Notes under the pieces: model-generated
What the model was told of the DNA's origin: nothing
Databases searched by the model: none
The model's input: the letters and a program-made list of their open reading frames with translations, nothing else
Shown here: in pieces, positions 1-5,707 of the stretch
Layout of the letters: every line of letters begins with the position of its first letter
Numbering within the stretch: the stretch's first letter is position 1
From: an uncultured Opitutaceae bacterium
GTDB taxonomy: Bacteria; Verrucomicrobiota; Verrucomicrobiia; Opitutales; Opitutaceae
Length of the DNA stretch: 5,707 nucleotides
NCBI GenBank assembly: GCA_903885525.1
Contig: CAISJA010000120.1
Span: forward strand, 1-5,707
Reading direction: 5' to 3'
Made by a program: the position numbers and the translations under genes

Positions 1-164
1 ACCTCGAAACCTAATCGGCGCTGGACAAGCCGGCCTTCCCAATGATAATGCGAGAGGACCGGGCCATCGATCTGGGCGCAGGCGGCGAGGCGCTTTTCCA
101 CCGCCCCCTCCGCCAAACGCTCGGCATCGGACCGGGTTGCCGTAGTGGTCCAGGCAATGATCAT
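1..164 (-). CDS. cutA: CutA divalent-cation tolerance protein, N-terminal part (cut by window edge)
   Basis: The first 54 residues are visible, starting MIIAWTTTATRSDAERLAEG; the rest lies beyond the left edge. The pattern matches the CutA1 family, a small cytoplasmic trimer of ferredoxin-like fold linked to divalent-metal (copper) tolerance. Its landmarks are a short first beta strand ending in TT, the helix AERLAEGAVEKRLAAC (residues 14-29, with the conserved LAAC), and the strand pair QIDGPVLSHYHWEG (31-44), whose aromatic-W-x-G turn is typical. The ATG at 162-164 puts the first strand at residues 2-6, where the family normally begins. The reading frame stays open further upstream, to a GTG at 270-272, but that extension looks nothing like CutA. 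No Shine-Dalgarno sequence precedes the ATG; the leader is pyrimidine-rich. It lies 189 bp past the dehydratase gene on the same strand, so it may have its own promoter, although none was recognisable. It has no obvious role in glycan synthesis. Confidence 0.88.
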   Translation of the reverse strand, partial: MIIAWTTTATRSDAERLAEGAVEKRLAACAQIDGPVLSHYHWEGRLVQRRLGFE

Positions 165-318
165 GAGGAGAGGCTGCGGCGGTCCAGACCGGCGGGCAAA
201 GCAAAAACCACTTGCCTGGCCGAGGTGTGCATACCTATGGCCGGCGGCCTCCTCCCACAGACGGCCACCCACCGAACCTTTTTTCTCCCGAACCGCCGGC
301 AACCACGCGCCGGGTACG

Positions 319-334
319 CCGGGAAGCATCCCGG
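319..334 (-). repeat. Inverted repeat after the dehydratase gene, possible weak terminator
   Basis: A perfect 6-bp inverted repeat (CCGGGA, loop TGCT on the minus strand, TCCCGG) begins 19 nt after the dehydratase stop codon. Its position suits a transcript-end hairpin, but no T-run follows on either strand, so it is not a canonical intrinsic terminator. It could be a weak or factor-assisted stop, or a chance palindrome in GC-rich DNA. The rest of the 165-353 gap holds no recognisable promoter or RNA gene. Confidence 0.3.
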
Positions 335-353
335 AAGCGGGCAAAAGTGCTCC

Positions 354-2264
354 TCAGTCCAGGTGCGGGGTGTATTCCGGCACCAGCTGCTTGATGGCCC
401 TTTTCAGGGAATTGTTATCCAGCTCGCTGGCCGGCTGCTCCAGCTCGGCCAGGCAGCGCGCAGCCCAGCCGGTCAGGTCGGCGGTGACGCCCGTGGCCAG
501 CACCGTGACCCGCGGGTGGCTGGTGGGGCGGAGATTCTCGCTGGTGTGCTGCAGCTCCTCGTACAATTTCTCGCCGGGCCGGAGCCCGATGATCTTGATC
601 TCGATATCCTCATCCGGCTTCAATCCGGACAGCTCGATGAGCTGGCGGGCGAGGTCGATGATTTTGACGGGATTCCCCATATCCAGGATGAAAATTTCTC
701 CTCCTAGGCCCATGACGGAAGTCTGCAAGACCAGGCCGACTGCCTCGGGAATCGTCATGAAATACCGCGTCACTTCCGGATGCGTCACCGTCACCGGCCC
801 CCCCGCCGCGATCTGTTGCTTGAAAATCGGGATGACGCTGCCGGACGAGCCCAGGACGTTGCCGAAGCGGACGGCGATAAAACGGGTGCGGTTGCCCGGG
901 CGCCGCTGCACGGCCTGCAGATGGATTTCGGCCAGCCGTTTTGAGGCCCCCATGGCGCTGGTCGGGTTGATGGCCTTGTCGGTGGAGATGAAGACGAAGG
1001 TCCCGATGCCGGCGGCCTGGGCCAATTCCGCCAGTTGGCGGGTCCCGGTCGTGTTGTTCTTCACCGCCTCCGCCGGCTGGCGCTCCATCATATACACATG
1101 CTTGTGCGCGGCGGCGTGGAAGATGATATGCGGGGCATAATCCTGCAGGATGCGGCGCAGGCGGGGCAGATCGAGGATGTCCGCGACCAGCGGGGTGATC
1201 ACCCCCTGGTAGCCCAGGCTGTTCAGTTCGGCCTCGATGGTGAAGAGGCTGCCCTCGCTTTGCTCCACCAGCAGCAGACGCTGCGGGTTATAGCCGGCCA
1301 GCTGCCGGCAGAGTTCGCTGCCGATGCTGCCACCCGCACCGGTCACCAGCACCACCTTGTTTTGCACCAGGGCGGCCACGGCGGGATTTCGCAGATCGAC
1401 CGCCTCCCGGCCCAGCAGATCCTCCAGCTGCACGGGGCGGATCCGGGAAATGTGGATCCGCCCGCTGGCCAGCTCGGCCAGGGAGGGGATGATTTCGACC
1501 GGGAGCTTCTCGGCCGAGAGCGAGCGATAGATATCCTGTAGCCGCCTCCCGGTAGCGGAAGGCATGGCCAAAACGCAGGAATCCACAGGATACTCATTAC
1601 GTAGCCAAACGATGTCCTTGGGATATCCCATCACCGGCACACCATGGATCTGATGTCCGTGTTTCTCCTGATCGTCATCCAAAAACATGATCGGCCGCAG
1701 ACCCAAGCTACGCTTACTCTGGATTTCGCGGACAAACTGGGCACCGGCATCGCCGCCCCCCAGAATAGCCACACGGCGAACCTTGCCATCACCCGGAGTT
1801 TCCTTCTGCGCAAAGCGCTCCCGGTAAACCCGCAGTGTCAAACGCATGGCGCAGAGAGCGCCTACCGAAAGAATAAAATCTGTGAGGATCACCCCACGAG
1901 GAGGAGCAAGTTGTGCTTTGGTATACAACCAGACCACCAGTTCAGTCAGGCCGACCAAACCCATGGCGCAGACGATCCGTATCAGATCTGGAATGCTGAA
2001 ATACGTAAATAATGTGCCATACTGTCGGAAGGTAGCGAGCAGTATAAGCTTCCCCAGCAAAACCTGAACCAGAAAGTACCAGCGGTCTGCTTGTACCTCT
2101 GGGGGAATCGCGAAATCGAAGCGCAAATCGTACGCGAGAAAGAAGCAGGCCGAGAGAATCGCACTGTATCCACAGAGCAATATTCCCAGTCGCGTCTTCT
2201 GCAGTGTCTTGAGGATCGATTCCATGTGTTTATGAGTATGAACGCTCTGTTCCTCAGCGCGCAA
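354..2264 (-). CDS. Membrane-anchored nucleotide-sugar 4,6-dehydratase, CapD/PglF/WbpM type
   Basis: This 636-residue protein has the full family length. Four hydrophobic stretches near residues 26-46, 63-78, 94-115 and 124-142 form the inner-membrane anchor. A first Rossmann-like domain carries GGGDAG (169-174). The catalytic extended-SDR domain starts at about 302 with the NAD(P)-binding TGAGGSIG (308-315). Further family marks are HAAAHKHV (383-390), STDKA (427-431), MGASK (438-442), RFGNV (466-470) and GLRPGEKLYEEL (560-571). In this family the usual SDR tyrosine is replaced by methionine, giving M-x3-K, and M438 and K442 match. PglF and WbpM turn UDP-GlcNAc into UDP-2-acetamido-4-keto-2,6-dideoxyhexose, and that is the likely reaction here; the exact stereochemistry is inferred. 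The start is TTG with an AGGA box 7 nt upstream. The in-frame ATG at residue 14 (2223-2225) has no such box but would still keep all the membrane segments. The gene follows epsI after 85 bp. The half encoding the membrane domain is noticeably less GC-rich than the catalytic half. Confidence 0.93.
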   Translation of the reverse strand: MRAEEQSVHTHKHMESILKTLQKTRLGILLCGYSAILSACFFLAYDLRFDFAIPPEVQADRWYFLVQVLLGKLILLATFRQYGTLFTYFSIPDLIRIVCAMGLVGLTELVVWLYTKAQLAPPRGVILTDFILSVGALCAMRLTLRVYRERFAQKETPGDGKVRRVAILGGGDAGAQFVREIQSKRSLGLRPIMFLDDDQEKHGHQIHGVPVMGYPKDIVWLRNEYPVDSCVLAMPSATGRRLQDIYRSLSAEKLPVEIIPSLAELASGRIHISRIRPVQLEDLLGREAVDLRNPAVAALVQNKVVLVTGAGGSIGSELCRQLAGYNPQRLLLVEQSEGSLFTIEAELNSLGYQGVITPLVADILDLPRLRRILQDYAPHIIFHAAAHKHVYMMERQPAEAVKNNTTGTRQLAELAQAAGIGTFVFISTDKAINPTSAMGASKRLAEIHLQAVQRRPGNRTRFIAVRFGNVLGSSGSVIPIFKQQIAAGGPVTVTHPEVTRYFMTIPEAVGLVLQTSVMGLGGEIFILDMGNPVKIIDLARQLIELSGLKPDEDIEIKIIGLRPGEKLYEELQHTSENLRPTSHPRVTVLATGVTADLTGWAARCLAELEQPASELDNNSLKRAIKQLVPEYTPHLD

Positions 2265-2268
2265 GGGA

Positions 2269-2276
2269 CTTTCCTA
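2269..2276 (-). promoter_or_regulatory. Ribosome binding site deciding the TTG start of the dehydratase
   Basis: The minus strand reads TAGGAAAG here, with AGGA (2272-2275) placed 7 nt before the TTG at 2262-2264. This is the clearest Shine-Dalgarno match in the window and favours the TTG start over the ATG 39 nt downstream, which is preceded by an AT-rich leader with no such box. Confidence 0.55.
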
Positions 2277-2349
2277 CCCCTTGCCACGACTAAATTGAAG
2301 GACCAAAACAGGCCCATCTATCCGGAGGACGGACAGCTAGGCGCGAAAT

Positions 2350-3111
2350 TCAACGCCGCCCAGGCTCTTCCACGAGGGCGAGCGTGCCAAGCGCATCCAT
2401 CACCGAATGAAACAGCCCATCCTTCTGCCAATCCTCCAAGGGCTGATCCGAAGTCACCCGGATAAAATATTGTTCCTGGGCTCCCGTCCGGAAATCCGTC
2501 CACATATTGCCCAGCCGCACCTTGACGTAGTTCCAACCGCTGCTGTGCCGCCCAAAATCGCCGTCCAACCCCCGCCCTCCGACATGCCAGTACCAGACAT
2601 AGCGCACCTGCCCGAGCGGCGCCGTGAACATCCTCCATTCCCCCCGCCGGCTCAAACCCCGAGAAAGGAGTACACGTACTCCTGATGTTTCCGCCGCTAT
2701 CTTCCACCCTTCACTGACCCAGCAAACATCTGGTACGTGCGCGGCTACCATACTGGTTGGTATTTTGGCCGGCACCCAATAGCCAACATAGACGTCGAAG
2801 AAGTGCAGACCATTCTGGTAACGGCGGTAGACATAATCATCGTAATCCAGTTTCTTGCGGACGATATCCGCATTCCCCTCTGTGGAGGCAAGCGGCTCAT
2901 CCGTGATAGCCCAGCCTTTGGCCGCCCGGGGCAGCACCGTAGCAAGCGCCGCCTTGGGGTGCGGCTCGGCTGCTTCCGGACGCAGCAAGATCACAAGCAC
3001 GGCCAGCAGCAGCACTCCGCCGCCCCAGACCAGTGCGCCCCGGGACTTCTGGACCGGAGCTGGAAACGATGGTGTGAGTCGCGGTCGCGAAGAGGGAAAA
3101 ATAGCGTTCAT
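2350..3111 (-). CDS. epsI: Exosortase-associated EpsI family protein (DUF3485)
   Basis: This is a 253-residue protein with a basic N-terminus, one hydrophobic helix at about 26-43 and a long extracytoplasmic domain, so it is probably a single-pass inner-membrane protein facing the periplasm. The family pattern is visible. A Gly-Trp near the start of the domain (66-67) is followed by a tyrosine-rich strand region, YVYRRYQNG (93-101) and VYVGYW (107-112). Then come HVPDVCWVSEGW (125-136), matching the H-x-P-x-x-C...GW hallmark, and a Y/W-rich strand, YVWYWHVGG (171-179). EpsI proteins are encoded beside, or fused to, exosortases, the membrane cysteine proteases that process PEP-CTERM-type proteins, and they accompany exopolysaccharide genes. 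Their biochemical role is not established. The start overlaps the transferase stop by 4 nt (ATGA), which suggests translational coupling and would explain the lack of a clear Shine-Dalgarno sequence. No exosortase is visible in this window, so the partner must lie elsewhere. Confidence 0.85.
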   Translation of the reverse strand: MNAIFPSSRPRLTPSFPAPVQKSRGALVWGGGVLLLAVLVILLRPEAAEPHPKAALATVLPRAAKGWAITDEPLASTEGNADIVRKKLDYDDYVYRRYQNGLHFFDVYVGYWVPAKIPTSMVAAHVPDVCWVSEGWKIAAETSGVRVLLSRGLSRRGEWRMFTAPLGQVRYVWYWHVGGRGLDGDFGRHSSGWNYVKVRLGNMWTDFRTGAQEQYFIRVTSDQPLEDWQKDGLFHSVMDALGTLALVEEPGRR

Positions 3112-3734
3112 CGGGCGGAATTTTCATCGTCCGTCAGCGGCTGGAACCCGAGAAGGGCCCTGAGCGTTAGAAAGATCACCTTGAGATCGGAAAACAGACC
3201 GGCTGTCCGGAGATATTCCAAATTCAGGGTCAACTTGGTGGGCAGGCAATATTCCCGATAGTGGCGTTCTGGATCCAGCGCCTGGGCCAGCAATTGCTCT
3301 TCATTCCTATAGCGCAGGCTCGCGGGGTCGGTAATCCCCGGCCGGACCTCCAGCACCCGGCGCTGCGCCGGGGTGTAGAGTGCGACGTAGTGCGGAATTT
3401 CCGGGCGAGGGCCAACCAATGACATATCGCCGGTCACCACGTTGATCAGTTGTGGCAATTCGTCCAGTTTGTACCGGCGCAGCAACCGCCCCACCCGTGT
3501 GACCCGGGCATCACCTGCCACTGTAATGCCCGGTCCCATGCGGTCCGCATCGCGGCGCATGGTGCGGAATTTCCAGATCCGGAACCGGCTTCCCCTGCGT
3601 CCCACTCGGATCTGCCGGTAAAACACGGCCCCGCCATCACCCAGGACGATGGCACCGGCAATCACCAGGAACACCGGGGAAAGGACCAAGAGTCCCGATG
3701 CTGCCGCCATCAGGTCAAAAATTCGTTTTACCAT
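3108..3734 (-). CDS. Polyprenyl-phosphate phosphoglycosyl transferase (PglC-like small sugar transferase)
   Basis: This 208-residue protein has the length of the small monotopic phosphoglycosyl transferases rather than of the long WcaJ/WbaP forms with extra membrane helices. It opens with KRIFD (3-7), followed by a hydrophobic segment (8-31) interrupted by Ser-Pro at 19-20, the break that lets PglC dip into the membrane and turn back. KFRTM (55-59) follows, then DELPQLINVVTGDMSLVGPR (91-110). D91-E92 corresponds to the catalytic Asp-Glu pair, where the Asp forms the phosphosugar intermediate. PGITDPASL (132-140) is the variant of the PGIT motif found in a large subgroup of this family. The enzyme moves a sugar-1-phosphate from UDP-sugar to undecaprenyl phosphate on the inner face of the cytoplasmic membrane, starting a glycan repeat unit. 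Its ATG lies inside the end of the aminotransferase gene (7-nt overlap). The neighbours suggest an N-acetylated diamino-dideoxy sugar as substrate, which is an inference. Confidence 0.93.
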   Translation of the reverse strand: MVKRIFDLMAAASGLLVLSPVFLVIAGAIVLGDGGAVFYRQIRVGRRGSRFRIWKFRTMRRDADRMGPGITVAGDARVTRVGRLLRRYKLDELPQLINVVTGDMSLVGPRPEIPHYVALYTPAQRRVLEVRPGITDPASLRYRNEEQLLAQALDPERHYREYCLPTKLTLNLEYLRTAGLFSDLKVIFLTLRALLGFQPLTDDENSAR

Positions 3735-4918
3735 CGGCGATGGGTGTCAAGAATCCCACCGAGGGTTGCGGCCACTTGCCGGATTTCTTCCTCGAGCATC
3801 CCTGGGAATATCGGCAGACTGATGATCTCACGGGAGAGCTTGGCTGCCACCGGATAATCCTCCGGTTGGAAACCGTAGGTCTCCCGGTAGTAGGGGTGCA
3901 GGTGAAGCGGGATCCAGTGCACACTGACGCCGACGCCCGCAGCCTTGATTTGCTCAATGAGCGCGGCCCGGTCGAGGGATAGCCGGTCCAACCGCAGACG
4001 AATCTCGTAGAGGTGCCAGGAGTGGAGCCGGTCGGGATGAGCCTGCGGCAGGATAAGGGCGGAATTGTCCTGCAGCAGTGTCTGATAAAGCGCCGCTACA
4101 TCCGCCCGCTGCCGGCGGAATCCATCCGCCCGCCGCAGTTGGTGCAGACCGATCGACGACGCGATGTCGGTCAGGTTGTATTTGAAGCCGGGGGCGACTA
4201 TCTCGTAGTACCAGTTGCCAGCGGCGGTGAAGCGCTTCCAGGCATCACTTGAAATCCCGTGGAGGGACATCACGCGCATGCGGGCGGCCAGCACCGGGTC
4301 ATTGGTGCACGCCATGCCTCCTTCACCGGTGGTGATGCACTTGTTGGCGTAAAATGAATAGCAACAGATGTCGGACTCAGCGCCGACCTTCACCCAAGGT
4401 GCATCGGGGCCGGAGCGGTATGCGGCAGGGCAGCAATGCGCTGCATCCTCGATCACTTTCAGCCCGTATTCCCGCGCCAAGGCCAGCACACCCGCCATAT
4501 CGACCGCCTGGCCGCCATAGTGCACCGGAAGAATGGCGCGCAGCCGCAAGCCCTGGGCGCGGGCCTTTTCGGCCTGCCGCCGGGCGTCCGCGATATCGAG
4601 GTTGAAGTCGTCCTCCCGGCAATCGACCAGGATGGGCTTGGCATCGAAGTACCGCACCACCTCCGCTGTGGCGGCAAAGGTCATTGTGGGGACAAGCACC
4701 GCATCGCCGCGGCCCAAACCGATCGCCTCCAAGGCCAAGTGCAGGGCCGCGGTCGCGCTGTTCAGTGCCACCGCATACTTTGCCCCCACATAAGCGGCGA
4801 ACTCGGTCTCGAACCGCTTTGTCCGGGGCCCAGTCGTCAGCCACCCGGAACGCAGGCAATCGACCACCTCGGTAATTTCATCCTCGGTGATGTTGGGACG
4901 GAAGAATGGAATATTCAT
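3728..4918 (-). CDS. DegT/DnrJ/EryC1/StrS-family sugar-nucleotide aminotransferase
   Basis: This 396-residue PLP enzyme is of normal family length and is expected in the cytoplasm. The N-terminus, MNIPFFRPNITEDEITEVVD with GWLTTGP at 25-31, is standard for the group. SATAALH (54-60) would bind the cofactor phosphate. D158 in VIEDAAH (155-161) should contact the pyridine nitrogen, and K193 in SFYANK (188-193), just before ITTGEGGM, is the Schiff-base lysine. GFKYNLTD (244-251) and SVHWIPLHLHPYY (332-344) resemble the ArnB/PglE/PseC branch, which aminates C4 of UDP-4-keto sugars using glutamate. The most likely substrate is the 4-keto-6-deoxy sugar made by the dehydratase in this block; the precise sugar cannot be read from sequence. 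The ATG is preceded by a pyrimidine-rich leader without a Shine-Dalgarno sequence. The stop codon lies inside the start of the transferase gene, indicating tight coupling. An 84-bp spacer separates it from the acetyltransferase upstream. Confidence 0.94.
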   Translation of the reverse strand: MNIPFFRPNITEDEITEVVDCLRSGWLTTGPRTKRFETEFAAYVGAKYAVALNSATAALHLALEAIGLGRGDAVLVPTMTFAATAEVVRYFDAKPILVDCREDDFNLDIADARRQAEKARAQGLRLRAILPVHYGGQAVDMAGVLALAREYGLKVIEDAAHCCPAAYRSGPDAPWVKVGAESDICCYSFYANKCITTGEGGMACTNDPVLAARMRVMSLHGISSDAWKRFTAAGNWYYEIVAPGFKYNLTDIASSIGLHQLRRADGFRRQRADVAALYQTLLQDNSALILPQAHPDRLHSWHLYEIRLRLDRLSLDRAALIEQIKAAGVGVSVHWIPLHLHPYYRETYGFQPEDYPVAAKLSREIISLPIFPGMLEEEIRQVAATLGGILDTHRRW

Positions 4919-4948
4919 GAGCAGAGGGGAAGTTCAGTGCGGGCCAGT

Positions 4949-4965
4949 ACGGGCACGGGGCCCGT
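4949..4965. repeat. GC-rich hairpin in the acetyltransferase-aminotransferase spacer
   Basis: The arms ACGGGC and GCCCGT (6 bp) surround a 5-nt loop, about midway in the 84-bp spacer and about 30 nt before the aminotransferase start. A second, overlapping palindrome, CACGGG-G-CCCGTG (4954-4966), uses part of the same bases. No T-run follows on either strand, so this is not a standard terminator. It could form an RNA stem in the leader of the aminotransferase gene, or be chance in GC-rich DNA. No convincing -35/-10 pair was seen in the spacer. Confidence 0.35.
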
Positions 4966-5002
4966 GACTTGAAACCTATATGACAAAGTGGGGAATGACC
5001 CG

Positions 5003-5605
5003 CTACCAGATAAAAACATACCGATTCATGCGGCGCCCTTCCGGCGTGGCATAGGTTTTGTCGAGCGTCCAGCCCAGACGCTGGTAGAATAGGTTCACCG
5101 CCTCATTGCCCCCCGCATCTGTCGTCAGATAGGCCCGTGAGCAGCCGGCTGCCCGTATTCGTTGCAGCCAGTCCTGCACCAGCATCCGACCGATGCCGAG
5201 CCTCTGATCGCTGGGGTCAACAGCAATTGAACTTAGTAGTGCCCCCAGCGGCTGCTGCTTCTCCCGCCCCCGATAGCGCACTGCCCGCAGCAGCCGGCCG
5301 ACGATGACCGGGTGGCGGAGGAGCACCGGTACGCTGGCCAGTGCAAAGGCCCATCCCCGGCAGAAGAGCAGGCGGCGGTAAAACCCCTCCGGCTCGCTCG
5401 TCCCCAACAGGACTCCATGCACGTCGCCAGCTTCATCCACCGCCACTAAGCCAACCGCTTTGGGACGAGCTACATAGGCCCGGTATAATTCGAGGACAAA
5501 ACCCCGGCCTAAGCGCGAGAGGAAGAAATTTGGGAAAGCCTGCAGATGTAATTCAACCGCCGCGTCGAGATACTGGCTGTGCAGAGCATGTATCCGAATT
5601 TTCAT
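5003..5605 (-). CDS. GNAT-family N-acetyltransferase of a glycan cluster
   Basis: This 200-residue protein has the GNAT fold signatures. Motif A is SSIAVDPSDQRLGIGRMLVQ (125-144), in which QRLGIGR (134-140) forms the Q/R-x-x-G-x-G/A loop that binds the acetyl-CoA pyrophosphate. Motif B is NEAVNLFYQRLGW (167-179), carrying the Asn and Tyr commonly used in these enzymes. The N-terminal part (FLSRLGRGFVLELYRAYV, 28-45) resembles acetyltransferases found in exopolysaccharide gene sets. A hydrophobic, arginine-rich insertion at about 75-112 sits before motif A and could touch the membrane. Given its neighbours, the likely job is acetylation of the 4-amino group made by the aminotransferase, as PseH and WecD (both GNATs) do in related pathways; the substrate is inferred, and another amine or a protein target is possible. 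It starts with ATG overlapping the stop of the upstream gene by 4 nt (ATGA), so it is part of a longer operon. Confidence 0.85.
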   Translation of the reverse strand: MKIRIHALHSQYLDAAVELHLQAFPNFFLSRLGRGFVLELYRAYVARPKAVGLVAVDEAGDVHGVLLGTSEPEGFYRRLLFCRGWAFALASVPVLLRHPVIVGRLLRAVRYRGREKQQPLGALLSSIAVDPSDQRLGIGRMLVQDWLQRIRAAGCSRAYLTTDAGGNEAVNLFYQRLGWTLDKTYATPEGRRMNRYVFIW

Positions 5606-5707
5606 TTCACCCGGTTCCCTTCACTGCCACAAGCTCCGCGCACCGTGCGATCTGCCACTGCCGGCGACAACTCAGCCAAGATCAATTCCGCCAGCCGTGG
5701 CACTCCG
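5602..5707 (-). CDS. 3' end of an unidentified gene (partial, cut by window edge)
   Basis: Only the last 34 residues are visible, starting GVPRLAELILAELSPAVADR and ending NRVK before TGA at 5602-5604. This is the only one of the three minus-strand frames that stays open from the right edge. Its stop overlaps the acetyltransferase ATG in the ATGA arrangement seen again between the transferase and epsI, which supports it as a real upstream gene of the same operon. The amphipathic RLAELILAEL segment is the sort of C-terminal helix found in many glycosyltransferases, but the fragment is too short to assign. No function is claimed. Confidence 0.55.
   Translation of the reverse strand, partial: GVPRLAELILAELSPAVADRTVRGACGSEGNRVK

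Noticed and set aside
161..232. Tiny minus-strand frame of 23 codons ending on the cutA start codon (ATGA overlap)
   Set aside because: It has an ATG but no well-spaced ribosome site, and its product resembles nothing known. Other frames in this GC-rich gap are also open, so chance is the simpler reading.
165..272. Upstream extension of cutA to a GTG at 270-272
   Set aside because: The frame is open, but the added residues do not resemble CutA, whose first beta strand fits the ATG at 162-164.
296..318. Short repeated GCCGG-type elements and the T-run at 279-285 downstream of the dehydratase
   Set aside because: The T-run is on the plus strand and is not preceded by a stable stem in that orientation. 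The repeats are 6-7 nt and expected by chance in GC-rich DNA.
145..1140. Long plus-strand open frame of 331 codons opposite the dehydratase gene
   Set aside because: It lies mostly antisense to a clearly recognised, full-length enzyme. Its product is rich in Arg, Ser, Pro and Ala with no domain pattern, as expected from GC-rich antisense frames.
3450..3857. Plus-strand open frames opposite the phosphoglycosyl transferase and the end of the aminotransferase gene
   Set aside because: They are antisense to strongly supported genes, and their translations show no family motifs.
4975..5000. Possible promoter on the minus strand, with TTGTCA followed directly by TATAGG
   Set aside because: The two boxes abut instead of being about 17 bp apart, and no matching partner is found at the right distance for either.

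Overview
This window is a compact, minus-strand surface-glycan gene block from a moderately GC-rich bacterium (about 60% G+C by hand count in the coding regions sampled). Six genes can be supported and all are read right to left. In transcription order they are: the 3' end of an unidentified gene that enters from the right edge; a GNAT-type N-acetyltransferase; a PLP-dependent DegT/ArnB-type sugar aminotransferase; a small PglC-like phosphoglycosyl transferase; an exosortase-associated EpsI (DUF3485) protein; and a full-length membrane-anchored nucleotide-sugar 4,6-dehydratase of the CapD/PglF/WbpM type. After a 189-bp gap, the 5' end of cutA runs off the left edge.

Taken together, the first five complete genes look like a module that makes an amino-dideoxy sugar and loads it onto a lipid. 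A 4,6-dehydratase would make a UDP-4-keto-6-deoxy sugar. The DegT enzyme would aminate C4, the GNAT enzyme would acetylate the new amine, and the phosphoglycosyl transferase would move the sugar phosphate onto undecaprenyl phosphate. This is the logic of the bacillosamine (Pgl) pathway, but with a GNAT in place of the left-handed beta-helix acetyltransferase PglD. The EpsI gene inside the module ties it to exosortase (PEP-CTERM-type) protein sorting and exopolysaccharide export. No exosortase gene is visible here.

Gene packing supports co-transcription. The partial gene overlaps the acetyltransferase by 4 nt (ATGA). The aminotransferase overlaps the transferase by 7 nt, and the transferase overlaps epsI by 4 nt (ATGA). 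The spacers are 84 bp between the acetyltransferase and the aminotransferase and 85 bp between epsI and the dehydratase. Most starts lack a clear Shine-Dalgarno sequence. The dehydratase is the exception: it appears to start at TTG behind an AGGA box.

The host cannot be fixed from this stretch. The mix of EpsI, CapD-type dehydratase and poor Shine-Dalgarno use would suit a Verrucomicrobiota-like or other Gram-negative exosortase-bearing bacterium, but this is an impression rather than a demonstration. No RNA gene, insertion sequence, CRISPR array or phage gene was seen. No stretch longer than 300 bp lacks a gene.
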